This document shows positions 1-13,100 of a stretch of 64,000 nt of DNA, one piece after another. A program made the position numbers and the translations under genes. The stretch spans positions 30,049,949-30,113,948 of the forward strand of contig OZ024808.1 of the NCBI GenBank assembly GCA_964017045.1, written 5' to 3'. Positions within the stretch are counted from its first letter, which is position 1, and every line of letters begins with the position of its first letter. Below the pieces are notes generated by a model, which was given only the letters and a program-made list of their open reading frames with translations, had not been told where the DNA came from and did no database searches. The DNA comes from Omphiscola glabra (Eukaryota > Mollusca > Gastropoda > Lymnaeidae).

Positions 1-1015
1 GAAATCAATTATTTTACCCCAATAATGTCGGTATTCAAATTTTCTCTGAGTTAAAAAAAGCCCCGATTTTGATGTCATTCCATAAAAATGAAAGATCATT
101 TTGACCAATTTTGAAGCAAAGCGTTTTTCAAAGATATCTTCTTTTTTTTTTTTTCATTACTTAGGATTTTATTTAATTATTTTATCAAATTCATTTTGTA
201 CTTAGATATTTAAAATTGTATTCTCCATATAAATGGATTCAATGAAACATTATAAAATTCAAAAGTTTATGATTTTCGTAATTTTAAAATCGGTGATAAC
301 TGACATAAAATTACATATCTTGGGGTAGTGGCTTAAAAAAGTTATCAGAATTCTGCTATGAATATGAAAACTACAAATATCAAAATAATTTTGAACTTGT
401 TCACTTCTTTATTCAATCATGACTAATACAGTACAAAGTTTACAAAATCACAATGGAAAAGTGTAACTATTTGTCATTATCATTTACAATAAAATTAAAA
501 AAAACAATAAATGAGTCAGTTAAAAAAAATAATAGCATTGACTTATCATGTAATGAAAATCCCATGGATAAACTATTTGTTAACAAATATCACACATGCT
601 TTCATATTGATCAGCAATATTTACATTGAGTTTGCTTCTACCTTTATAATTTAGCAGAATAACATTATTTATGAGATGGCTGTACATTTTATAGGTAATA
701 AAAGGTGCCTGTTTATATACTTAAAGAAAAAAAATAAATAAACATCCACATTTCTAAAACACTATGAAAGCTGCAAATTATACTTTGTTTCTTTACTTTT
801 TAATATATTTTTATTAAAAAAACACTTTTTCAGAATTTTTTTAATCCAGAAGAGGGAGATACATTCAAAGAGAGATAATTGATTTAATATTATTTTTTTT
901 CCTTGAAATTTATTATTTCCCCTTGAACTTAATTGAAACTTATAAAAATAAGATTTAACAAAAAAATGTATTTGTATTTATAATATGTTTATGTTTATGA
1001 AAATACATAATGTGT
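1..1015. other. AT-rich 3' flank of ODAD3, no gene seen
   Basis: This stretch is AT-rich with long A and T runs. It should hold the ODAD3 3' UTR and poly(A) site on the minus strand. I see no coding exon or repeat family here. Confidence 0.5.
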
Positions 1016-1140
1016 TTATTTTGTCTTCTTTTTCTTTTTTGGAACACGTCTCTTTGTTTTACTGTCCACTATAAACTGGGACTGCTTCTTGATAGTGGAC
1101 CTGTTGGGGACATCTGTGTCATCTTCTCCACTGTCATCAT
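1016..1140 (-). CDS. ODAD3: ODAD3 exon 12 (stop codon exon)
   Basis: The acceptor is tctgcag. The exon encodes an acidic patch (DDDSGEDDTD) and then a basic end (TKRRVPKKKKKTK), with TAA at 1016-1018. An AATAAA overlaps the stop itself; it need not be the used poly(A) signal. Confidence 0.8.
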
Positions 1141-4100
1141 CTGCAGACAATTTTTAAAAAAGAATGTGTCAGATGAAAATAATAAAATTACAAAAATTTC
1201 AATTTTGATGGGCATGAGGTATAATTGTAAAAAATATTTATGTTCAAGGCATTTCAGTGGCGCTACATCCCATGTAGGGGCTTGGTCTCATCCTCCACAT
1301 CCTCCAATTTGAATCTATCAGTGGCTTTCCAGCCATAACACATACTGTCTGTAAATCTCTCAATGTGTTACCATTAATTATTTAACAGCATCAAACAAAT
1401 ATACACTGCTATTAAATATGTATAGTCTAAAAATAAACAATGAGATATTCACATCCATAAATAAATTGGCACATCTAAGGTGGTGGGGGGGTCCACATTT
1501 TTGTGATGATCTATTTTGAGGGTATGTAATCTACTTTAGAAAAACAGTAAACTATCGAGCCGAAGCTCATGAAGTCTTCCCCAACGCACCCTCCACTAAA
1601 CTCAACAGGCCAGGGTATCTGAGGGTCTCTGTGGGTATCTAAATTGTTTGATAAAATTTGTGACCATGGATGAAGACTCATTCCAAAATTATCAATAATC
1701 CCCTTAAACTCAAATTCTACGAGTGGACTTTTTAAATCAAAAAGTTTGACCAATGATTAATTGTTAAAATGTCAAGTAAATGTTTTTTCAGTAACATTTT
1801 TAGCTTCTTTAAAGGCATTCATTAATGAAAGATTAATTCGATGTTTAAGATTGTTACAACTACTCACCGTCCTCGTAGACTAAATCTCTCTGTGTCTGAG
1901 GCAGTTTAACTCTTGTGTTGTAGGCGGGTAACTTTCCTTCTATACTGGCATGGAACTAGGAAGCAGGGAAATAAGAGTTAATTATTAACTGTTGATTATT
2001 GTATGGCCTTAAGACATGAAACAAATAATAATCACACTTATAATTACTAAACAAGTTATAATTTTGTTCATTTGTAATTTATAAAAATCAATTTCAAATA
2101 TGTTTTTTATAAATCTTGAAATCTTATTGCATAATTTGGGTCAATCAAATTTCCTACTCTATAAATGACTATTCTATAAATTACTATTCTATAAATGACA
2201 AGTATATAAATTACTATTGTATAAATGACTATTCTATAAATTACTATTGTATAAATGACTATTCTATAAATTACTATTGTATAAATGACTATTCTATAAA
2301 TTACTATTGTATAAATGACTATTCTATAAATTACTATTGTATAAATGACTATTCTATAAATTACTATTCTATAAATGACTAGTATATAAATTACTATTGT
2401 ATAAATGACTATTCTATAAATTACTATTGTATAAATGACTATTCTATAAATTACTATTGTATAAATGACTATTCTATAAATTACTATTGTATAAATGACT
2501 ATTCTATAAATGACCACTATATAAATGACTACACTACTATATACATGACTACACTACTATATAAATGACTAGTATATAAATGACTGCTATATAAATGACT
2601 GCTATATAATGACTACTATATTCATGTTTATATTGCCCCAATCATGTGGATGAACTTTACTTTAGTTAAAAAATGTCTACTACTTTAAAATTGCAAAGCA
2701 TCTTAGCTTTGTTAATCTAATTTTGCCTAAGAAGTCACAATGGTAAATTGCTCGGGCCAATAAAAGGCTACACAATGGTAACTTGTCAAAGTGCTTTATT
2801 ACTCCGGCTGACATGGGTTGAAAATCCTTGATAAAATTCTGAAAATATTCTCACCTCGTGTTCTTCCATTTCTTTTAATGTTTCCTCAAAATTGATTCCA
2901 TCCAGCTCTTCCAGTAGTTTGAGTAGTTTCTCTTCAGATGTTGACAGCTGGTCAAGGACATACTCGTCTGATGTGGCGGGGATTTGTGCTGTTGGCACAT
3001 GACCTTTGGTCTGCAATGTAAAAATGGTTTGTGACAGCCAGCATGTGACAGCCAGCATGTGACAGCCGGCATGGGACAACCAGCATGTGACAGCCAGCAT
3101 GTAACAGCCGGCATGTGACAGCCAGCATGTAACAGCCGGCATGTGACAGCCGGCATGTGACAGCCGGCATGTGACAGCCAGCATGTGACAACCAGCATGT
3201 GACAGCCAGCATGTAACAGCCAGCATGTAACAGCCGGCATGTGACAGCCAGCATGTGACAACCGGCATGTGACAGCCAGCATGTAACAGCCGGCATGTGA
3301 CAGCCAGCATGTGACAGCCGGCATGTGACAGCCAGCATGTGACAGCCAGCATGTGACAGCCGGCATGTGACGGCCAGCATATAACAAATAGTGTAACACA
3401 AATTGATTATTAAACTATCCAACCTCTGACAAATTTTAAAACTTGTCATTCTAATTAATTAACAGATACCCAATGGATAAGAAATTTGTTGTTTTTTTAA
3501 AACTTAAAATTAATTAAACAGCCCATAAAAACAAAGTTTTTTGCATAAATCCTTTATAAAATGTAATATCGAGCAATGGGGAGGGGTGGGGCTAAAATTT
3601 GACAACACATGCGTTCAAGTAATGCACTTTATAAGAATCCTTAGTATCCCCCCAGGCTAGCTACCATACATATTTTCACGCCTTAACTTTATTAATATTT
3701 TAATTCTCACCCTCTCTTACACAGCAGATTTATTTCGGTTACCGGAAATTTGATCGAAAGAAATTTCGTCGAAAATTGATAGATGAAAATTTGATCGAAT
3801 GGAAATTTGGTAGAATCTTTTTCTCAGTTCAGATGTTAAAATTTTCGTCAAATTTCTTTTTGAACGCACTATACTATATAGTAAAACAAAATAATGCGTT
3901 CAAAAATAAATTGGACGCAAAATTTTAACGTATAAACTAAAAAAAGGATTCAATCAAATTTCCGTCGATCAATTTTCCGTATTTTAAAAAAAAAAGAATC
4001 AGACAGATGTAGCCCAGTTATCAGGAATTTCAATTTATCTTCTCTTGCAATAACAGGTGAAACTTATGTTTGGGGGTTGGGGCTGAAAATTTGAAAAATT

Positions 4101-7100
4101 GTCTTGTCACCCGGCAACGAGTCTATGTACAAAGATCAGCTCGACAGGTTGATGGAAAATGGATCAATTGGCTGTCCGAAGATTTTGCCAGTCCGCCAGT
4201 TATAAAGTATTTAAAAATACATTCAAATTAGAAAATTGATTATGATGTTTGTTGAAAATTGTGTTTAAAAATTATTGAATTCAGTTGTCAACTGAAACGA
4301 AATATAGAAAATCCTTGTATTTTTTCTATGCTTTAAAAAGAAGCCAAATAATTTAATTGTCAAAAATTCTGACATAATCTTTCAAATCTAAGTATTTTGG
4401 ATGTTAATATTTCACAATTTTAAGAATTTTAATGTTCTTCAATTGAATATGAAATCTATTAAAAATGTAATGAAATTAAAAATGGTGGAATTTTTATTGC
4501 AGAAACTGTCACCTGGCATTAGTCTCAAAACATATTCTGCACACAACAGTCATATGCTAAAAATGTTACGCAAATAGAAGGATTCTATAATTAAACTCAA
4601 GGGCTGTAGATAAACAGTATGCTTTCATTCCTAAGGCACAGCATTATGTCCCCTTGATAAGACTTTTCATAACTCTGAAATACCTTTCACTCCCTTTAGT
4701 ACAAGTTAAGGTAAGTTATTTATATTAGTCTGTCTGATAGTTGATTGCATGGGTCTGTCTGATAGTTGTTGATTGCATGATCTGTCTGATAGTTGTTGAT
4801 TGCATGGGTCTGTCTGATAGTTGTTGATTGCATGGGTCTGTCTGATAGTTGTTGATTGCATGGGTCTGTCTGATAGTTGTTGATTGCATGGGTCTGTCTG
4901 ATAGTTGTTGATTGCATGGGTCTGTCTGATAGTTGTTGATTGCATGGGTCTGTCTGATAGTTGTTGATTGCATGGGTCTGTCTGATAGTTGTTGATTGCA
5001 TGGGTCTGTCTGATAGTTGTTGATTGCATGGGTCTGTCTGATAGTTGTTGATTGCATGGGTCTGTCTGATAGTTGTTGATTGCATGGGTCTGTCTGATAG
5101 TTGTTGATTGCATGGGTCTGTCTGATAGTTGTTGATTGCATGGGTCTGTCTGATAGTTGTTGATTGCATGGGTCTGTCTGATAGTTGTTGATTGCATGGG
5201 TCTGTCTGATAGTTGTTGATTGCATGGGTCTGTCTGATAGTTGTTGATTGCATGGGTCTGTCTGATAGTTGTTGATTGCATGGGTCTGTCTGATAGTTGT
5301 TGATTGCATGGGTCTGTCTGATAGTTGTTGATTGCATGGGTCTGTCTGATAGTTGTTGATTGCATGGGTCTGTCTGATAGTTGTTGATTGCATGGGTCTG
5401 TCTGATAGTTGTTGATTGCATGGGTCTGTCTGATAGTTGTTGATTGCATGGGTCTGTCTGATAGTTGTTGATTGCATGGGTCTGTCTGATAGTTGTTGAT
5501 TGCATGGGTCTGTCTGATAGTTGTTGATTGCATGGGTCTGTCTGATAGTTGTTGATTGCATGGGTCTGTCTGATAGTTGTTGATTGCATGGGTCTGTCTG
5601 ATAGTTGTTGATTGCATGGGTCTGTCTGATAGTTGTTGATTGCATGGGTCTGTCTGATAGTTGTTGATTGCATGTGTCTGTCTGATAGTTGTTGATTGCA
5701 TGTGTCTGTCTGATAGTTCATTGCAAGCAATTTCCATCTAATATTTTAACATACTGCTTTGAGGTGATGAAGCTTGTCCGCTAAATGTTCAACTCCGGCC
5801 TTGACCTGCACCAAAATGCGACTGCTACGCTGCAACTGTTCATCAGCTTTATCACGTCTGTCTTCTTCCTTGGCCAGGTGAGCTTCAAACTCCTCCAACA
5901 TTGTTTGGCCGCTTGAGTCAAAATTTAAAGTAGACATATTTCAATCATTCATCAAAACTGGCATGAATAAATTACATATCATTACAATTTTACAACCGTA
6001 TTATGTTTTTATTGTGTTTTTATTGCATAAGCAATGATTAAACAAAAACATTTTAAATGAATTTTAAAATAATTTACATTTATTCCTTGATTAAGAAACT
6101 ATAAGAAACTTATATTATTTAAGTTAAAAAATAACATTTGGATAGGCCCAAACATCTAAGTATAAGTCATCAGATAAAAATTTAACAGATAACAATAACT
6201 CAACTAATATTTCTATAAGTTTAGAAATGGGTTCTACCAGCCATATTTTTGTAAGTTTAGAAATGGGATCTACCAGCCATATTTCTCTAAGTTTAGAAAT
6301 GGGATCTACCAGCCATATTTTTGTAAGTTTAGCAATGGGATCTACCAGCCATATTTTTACCTCGACAGTTTGGCTTCTCCTGAATATTTCATTTCTTCAA
6401 ATTCTTCCTGGAGTTTTTCTTTCTCTTCTCGGAGCCTGGTGATCTGTTTCTCACTGTCTTTCTTTAGCTCTTCTAAGTGACGGGTAGTCTCCTCTTGGTT
6501 CTCAAACCTGTAAACTACTTCCTGCAAATGTTGAGCAGAGAATCAATCACAATCCCATTTGTCTAGATAGGTTCATTAATGTTATAAAAATAACTCCAGA
6601 ATCATGAACACATTGTAATTGTACATCAAATGGTTTTATAAATACCCCGAAAAGAAGGGAGTTAAATCAGAATTGTGCTGGGAAAATTTTAGGAAATAAT
6701 TTTAACCTACTTAGTATATATTTTCTTACAATATCTTTGTCTCTTTTTGTCTCACAAGTCATACATGGGAAATAACTATTATTATGGCGCTGATCAGAAA
6801 TCTTGTTTTTCGCATCCAACACATTGCTTTGAATTTTCACAAACATATGCCCTTTTCTTTCTTTGATGAATCACATTTATGGTCAGTACTATAGAGATTT
6901 CTGTCTGGAGTAAGACATACCATTGTTTCAGAGACACCTGTACATTCTTTGATCCGCTTGAATGCCTCTTCATATGATGTGATCTTTTCCTGATTGTCTT
7001 TTCCTGATCCACTAGACTGATCCATATTTATTTCATCCTGCTGTATAGAACCTCTCTGTGCCTGTATCAAACAGTTGTAGAAATATTTAAAAGTTATTAG

Positions 7101-10100
7101 AGCGGTAATTTAAATAAAAAGACTGTTAATTATATATAAAGACTACTTTTTAATTTTTGGTTTTATTTATATGAGAAGAAATTTTGAAAGATTTTGAAGC
7201 CATAATTTACATACATTTATTCCATTTTAATAGCATTTCCTAAAATAACAATCTTAAGATAGTTTAATATTTAATTTGAGTTATGTTATGAAGATTGTTT
7301 GAATTTAAAGAGTTTGATAAAAAAGGCAATGTGGTGACCATATACTACTAAGAAGACAGATTGACCAACCAGTCTTTTCTCTATCCTCTCATGCTGCATC
7401 TTCTTCTCTTCCGCTTCTTTCTTCATCTTCTGTAGCTCAATTTCTCTGTTCTTCCTGTCGGCATACACGGTCTCCTCATGACGTCGCAGGTCATTGACGG
7501 CTGCATCCCTGGACAGCTGAGCATCATTATGCATGGCCTTGAGATCCTTTAGCTGGGCTCGAGTGCTCTTGATTTCCTGTTCAATGGCGTCCAGTTTGGT
7601 TGGGTACTCTTGAGCTTCCTGTGAGTGTAATTTATTATTTTTTTACACCATCATTGAAAAAATTGATAAAATTAATTCATAAAAAATCATAAGATTAATT
7701 GAAAAGATACTAGTTAGTGTAGAGCTCTCAAAGTTGTATTAATTATTTTGAGAACTTAATTATTCATCTGATAAACTATAAGAGGTTGATTGATTGGATA
7801 CTTCTATAGCGCTGGTATCCATTGCTACTTTAGCATGTTCACTGCCCTCTGGTTTTCTTAAATCTATTTAAACAAAACAGTCTTTAAATGTTTCCTAAAT
7901 GATTTTTTATTCTTTACAATACCCCTCAAAGATTGAGGCAAACTGTTCCATAATTTTGGCGCTATCGCTTCAAAAGCTATAAGCAAAATAATTGAGTAAT
8001 TTGTTTGCAAAAGTAACTCACCACTTCAAATCTATGCTTAATGTCCAGATAGACCCTCTGCACCTGCTTCGCCTCTTCAGTTTTCAGTGCTATTTTATCA
8101 TAGCTGTTTTCCAGGTATCTCATTGTCTGTTCATAAAAAAATTAAAAAAAGTGTTCATATAATTGACAATGTGATATTCGAATATGGCAAAATGTTTTTT
8201 TTTTTTTTAATTTTAATACCTTTGAAAAATGAACAACGCAAATATGCAGATTAGAATTGTTCATTGAGATATGTCAGTGGCTTGCTTAAAAAATATCATA
8301 AGGTGAAACCTCGCTGACTTTACAACAAAGTGTTTCAAACAGAGATGTGTCTAGACTAAAAACATTGAATCCCCCCCCCCCCCCAACTCCAAATAAAAAA
8401 AAAACAAAACACAAATTGTAGTGAATTACCATTTACACATATGTCCACTTCAAGAATTTTTTTCAACTGTTAATTAATTTGCTAACTATCAATTTAATGA
8501 GCAGTTTAAAAGCAACAGTTTGAGTTGAAAGTTAGAAACATCAAATGTTCACCTGTCAGACAATCGGCAGAACCAGCACTGACCACGAAGCTCAAATTTT
8601 CACCAGATATGTGATGTATTCTTACTACCAGCCATATAGCATTAGAAAGTTCAAAAGTAGCCAATTCAGGATAATCAAAGCATGATTTTGATGTACAGTT
8701 TAATTTTTTTTTTTTAAAACGAACACGTTTTGCTGTTTTAAAAGTTCCAACACTATTTCAATACTTAATGCTGGATAGCACTGCAGTGTTATAGCAACAG
8801 TGAAACTCCCACTAATGGTCAAATTCATCACTGGACGTTCAAGAACGGGCAGATAGAGGGGACAACAATTATGAGTTGGACAGCACAACAATTATGAGTT
8901 GGACAGCTCCTAGATCTAGATCTATTTTGTTATAAACAATGCACCCCCCCTCTTTTTTTTTTCCCCACATCTTCTTCAAATATTGATTATTGATCTTATT
9001 TACCTGGGCATCAGCTGAATCTCCCTTGTCAGTGTTAACAGCATCAGCTGAGTCCTTGACCATTTGATTGTACTGTGTCTGGAGCTCCTCGAGCTTCTTC
9101 TGTTTACGTGCGGTCACATGCTTCTTGGCATTCAGCTGCTTCATGGAGTCGCAGACTTTGTGGTCAAAAATGGTAATGGCTTGCTGCATGAGAAATGAAC
9201 AAAGTTAATCTTTGTATTGATATGATGTCTATGTGGGGAAATAGTCAAGGACGAGAGAGTGAGACTGACATATTGAGCAACTCTCCCTCACTTAAAATAT
9301 TATACATCTCAAGTCTAGGCTACAAATCAAGTCGAATATTGCCATGGTCGTCTTCGCACCCGGAGGGTGAACATTTTGTGGGAAAATAAAAATCAACATG
9401 ATGTAAAGCTGCCAAAGTTTAAATAAGAAATAAAACTTACTCGTCCCGATTTGTTGGCTAAAGCTGCTCTCTCCACTGGCCTGTCATGAAAAGCTTTACC
9501 AATGACATGAGAATCTTGCTGTAAAGGAGTAAATATTTGTTCAATGATTTGAATTTTTGTATCCTGTTAACTGTAATAAAAGTCTTAAAAGTTTAATTTG
9601 TTGGAGATTTTCACTTTTTCTTTAAAAAAATTGTCCTACGGCTAACGCTTAAATTATTGTAACCAGGGACACAGCTGGCCGCAATGTGGACCCCACCTGC
9701 TGGCATCCATAATGTTAAGTCTTATAAAGCAGTACATAGTGCTCAAAGGATGGCTTAGGTTGGACTCTCCCCCCACACTTGTCAAAAAAGTCACCTATGC
9801 CCCTGATTGTAACCCCAATCATAGCCTGTCCTGATGGCGAAATCCTAATTTATGGTGACCTTAGCGATAGCTTGTCTTAATTTATGGTGACCTTAGCGAT
9901 AGCTTGTCTTAATTTTTGGTGACCTTAGCGATAGCTTGTCTTAATTTTTGGTGACCTTAGCGATAGCTTGTCTTAATTTTTGGTGACCTTAGCGATAGCT
10001 TGTCCTAATTTATGGTGACCTTAGCGATAGCTTGTCTTAATTTTTGGTGACCTTAGCGATAGCTTGTCTTAATTTTTGGTGACCTTAGCGATAGCTTGTC

Positions 10101-13100
10101 TTAATTTTTGGTGACCTTAGCGATAGCTTGTCTTAATTTTTGGTGACCTTAGCGATAGCTTGTCTTAATTTTTGGTGACCTTAGCGATAGCTTGTCCTAA
10201 TTTATGATGACCTTACCGATAGCTTGTCCTTGAGTTTTTGTCGCAATTCTTTCGTCTCCTTCCTGAGTGAGGAGATTTTTTCTTTGTTCTTCTGCATGGC
10301 GTACTGAGATGACTCATAGTAGGCTTTACGATCACCCTCTGACAAAATAATAACACTTCATTCTTCAATATTAACATTTTATAAATTCATTATTATAACA
10401 AGAGTAATTCTTTACTGACAGTTGTCTTAAGGTATAAACAAGAATTTGATCTAGTCTAAAAGTTAACAAATCAAATGAATAGCAGTAAATTGGAGAGCTG
10501 ATAAGTCGGTTAATCTTTTTTTAAATAATGCTTAAGTTAAGCTGTTTAAAAATATTTCATATTTTTTTTGTTGTAAATTGTTTTTAAATTTCAGCATTTT
10601 TACTTTGATCTTTAACTTATTGGTTAATCCAAACCTAATAGGAAAAATGATCTTGCTGTTTTTGATGTGTTGTCAAGTTTGACAGAATGTTGCCATAACT
10701 ATGATAATTTTACTAGTAGGTTAGCAAACATGTCAAACAAGCATTGAAAGAAAATGAATACTTTCATTGTAGGTGGGCTTCACAGTCCAGGTCAGTCATG
10801 CCTGGTCAATCATGCCTGGTCAATCATGCCTGGTCAGTCATGCCTGGTCAATCATGCCTGGTCAATCATGCCTGGTCAGTCATGCCTGGTCAATCATGCC
10901 TGCTCAATCATGCCTGCTCAATCATGCCTGGTCAATCATGCCTGGTCAATCATGCCTGGTCAGTCATGCCTGGTCAGTCATGCCTGGTCAATCATGCCTG
11001 GTCAATCATGCCTGGTCAATCATGCCTGGTCAGTCATGCCTGGTCAATCATGCCTGGTCAATCATGCCTGGTCAATCATGCCTGGTCAATCATGCCTGGT
11101 CAGTCATGCCTGGTCAATCATGCCTGGTCAATCATGCCTGGTCAATCATGCCTGGTCAATCATGCCTGGTCAGTCATGCCTGGTCAATCATGCCTGGTCA
11201 ATCATGCCTGGTCAGTCATGCCTGGTCAATCATGCCTGCTCAATCATGCCTGCTCAATCATGCCTGGTCAATCATGCCTGGTCAATCATGCCTGGTCAAT
11301 CATGCCTGGTCAGTCATGCCTGGTCAATCATGCCTGGTCAGTCATGCCTGGTCAGTCATGCCTGGTCAATCATGCCTGGTCAGTCATGCCTGGTCAATCA
11401 TGCCTGGTCAATCATGCCTGGTCAGTCATGCCTGGTCAATCATGCCTGGTCAATCATGCCTGGTCAGTCATGCCTGGTCAATCATGCCTGGTCAATCATG
11501 CCTGGTCAATCATGCCTGGTCAGTCATGCCTGGTCAATCATGCCTGGTCAATCATGCCTGGTCAGTCATGCCTGGTCAATCATGCCTGATCAATCATGCC
11601 TGGTCAATCATGCCTGGTCAATCATGCCTGGTCAATCATGCCTGGTCAATCATGCCTGATCAATCATGCCTGGTCAGTCATGCCTGGTCAATCATACCTG
11701 GTCAATCATGCCTGGTCAATCATGCCTGGTCAATCATGCCTGGTCAGTCATGCCTGGTCAATCATGCCTGGTCAATCATGCCTGGTCAATCATGCCTGGT
11801 CAATCATGCCTGGTCAGTCATGCCTGGTCAATCATGCCTGGTCAATCATGCCTGGTCAGTCATGCCTGGTCAATCATGCCTGCTCAATCATGCCTGCTCA
11901 ATCATGCCTGGTCAATCATGCCTGGTCAATCATGCCTGGTCAATCATGCCTGGTCAATCATGCCTGGTCAATCATGCCTGGTCACTTTAAGTTAGTTTTG
12001 GCATAGCTTTTCTTTTTTGGAGAGTGGGGGGAGGGTCCTATTGGCTAAAATTCAGTTTCCATTGTCTTCCCCCACATACAGGTCATGGAGTTTCAGCAGG
12101 TAAAATGCTGCTCATAGTTCCATATTCAAAAGATTTTAATTTTTAACTCTGTTACACGTTCGATAAAAGTTTTTTTCTCAAATTTATTTTTCTATTTAAA
12201 TAGTTTTTTTTTTTTTGGGTGGGGGGGGGGTGGGGGGTGTCCCTCAGTAATTGAATCATCCCTTGAAATGGGTATTTTTATTTTCCACCAATCAAGACAG
12301 CACTTTTAACATTGCCCATGTCTTTTTTATTTCTGGTGTTCAACACGTGACATCATTGACGATGTGTCTCTTTTGTTTTCTGGTGTTCAGCATGTGACAC
12401 ATTGACGATGTGTCTCTTTTGTTTTCTGGTGTTCAGCATGTGACATCATTGACGATGTGTCTATTTTGTTTTCTGGTGTTCAACATGTGACATCATTGAC
12501 GATGTGTCTCTTTTGTTTTCTGGTGTTCAACATGTGACATCATTGATGATGTGTCACTTTTGTTTTCTGGTGTTCAACACGTGACATCATTGATAATGTG
12601 TCTCTTTTGTTTTCTGGTGCTCAACATGTGACATCACTGACGATGTGTCTCTTTTGTTTTCTGGTGTTCAACATGTGACATCATTGATGATGTATCTCTT
12701 TTGTTTACATTTCTTTTAAGCCCAGTAAGTTGAATGATGAATGGAAATTTTCATTTTAATGTATTTCAAATTAATCACCCTTTGGATTGTTACATTTAGT
12801 TTATGATGCAAGTGATGTTCAAGGAAGAACGGGAAAGTTATCATACACATCGTTCAGGACAACTATTGGTCTAAGCACCCCAAGTCCGGGGCTGGCATTC
12901 CCCAAAGTGACGTCACTGGGGTTAGGGTGAGACAACTCTTGGCAAAACCCATGCCGTTTAGTACACCTTTACAGAATCTATTTTAATCATAATCATAATG
13001 AAACTGATCTTTTTTTTAAAAGTTTTTATTGGCAGGTAAGATAAAATAAACTATAATTCATAAAGACTTTATTATAATTATATATAATTTTTCATTAAAT

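Noticed and set aside
1010..1312. 100-codon plus-strand frame
   Set aside because: It is antisense to the last ODAD3 exon and runs into a dispersed repeat.
4706..5737. Three overlapping minus open frames of over 300 codons
   Set aside because: They are readings of a 28-bp repeat in all three frames, with no family similarity and located in an intron.
10754..12006. Open frames of up to 405 codons reading HAWSIMPGQSCLVN-type repeats
   Set aside because: They arise in all three frames of a stop-free 14-bp minisatellite inside an ODAD3 intron.
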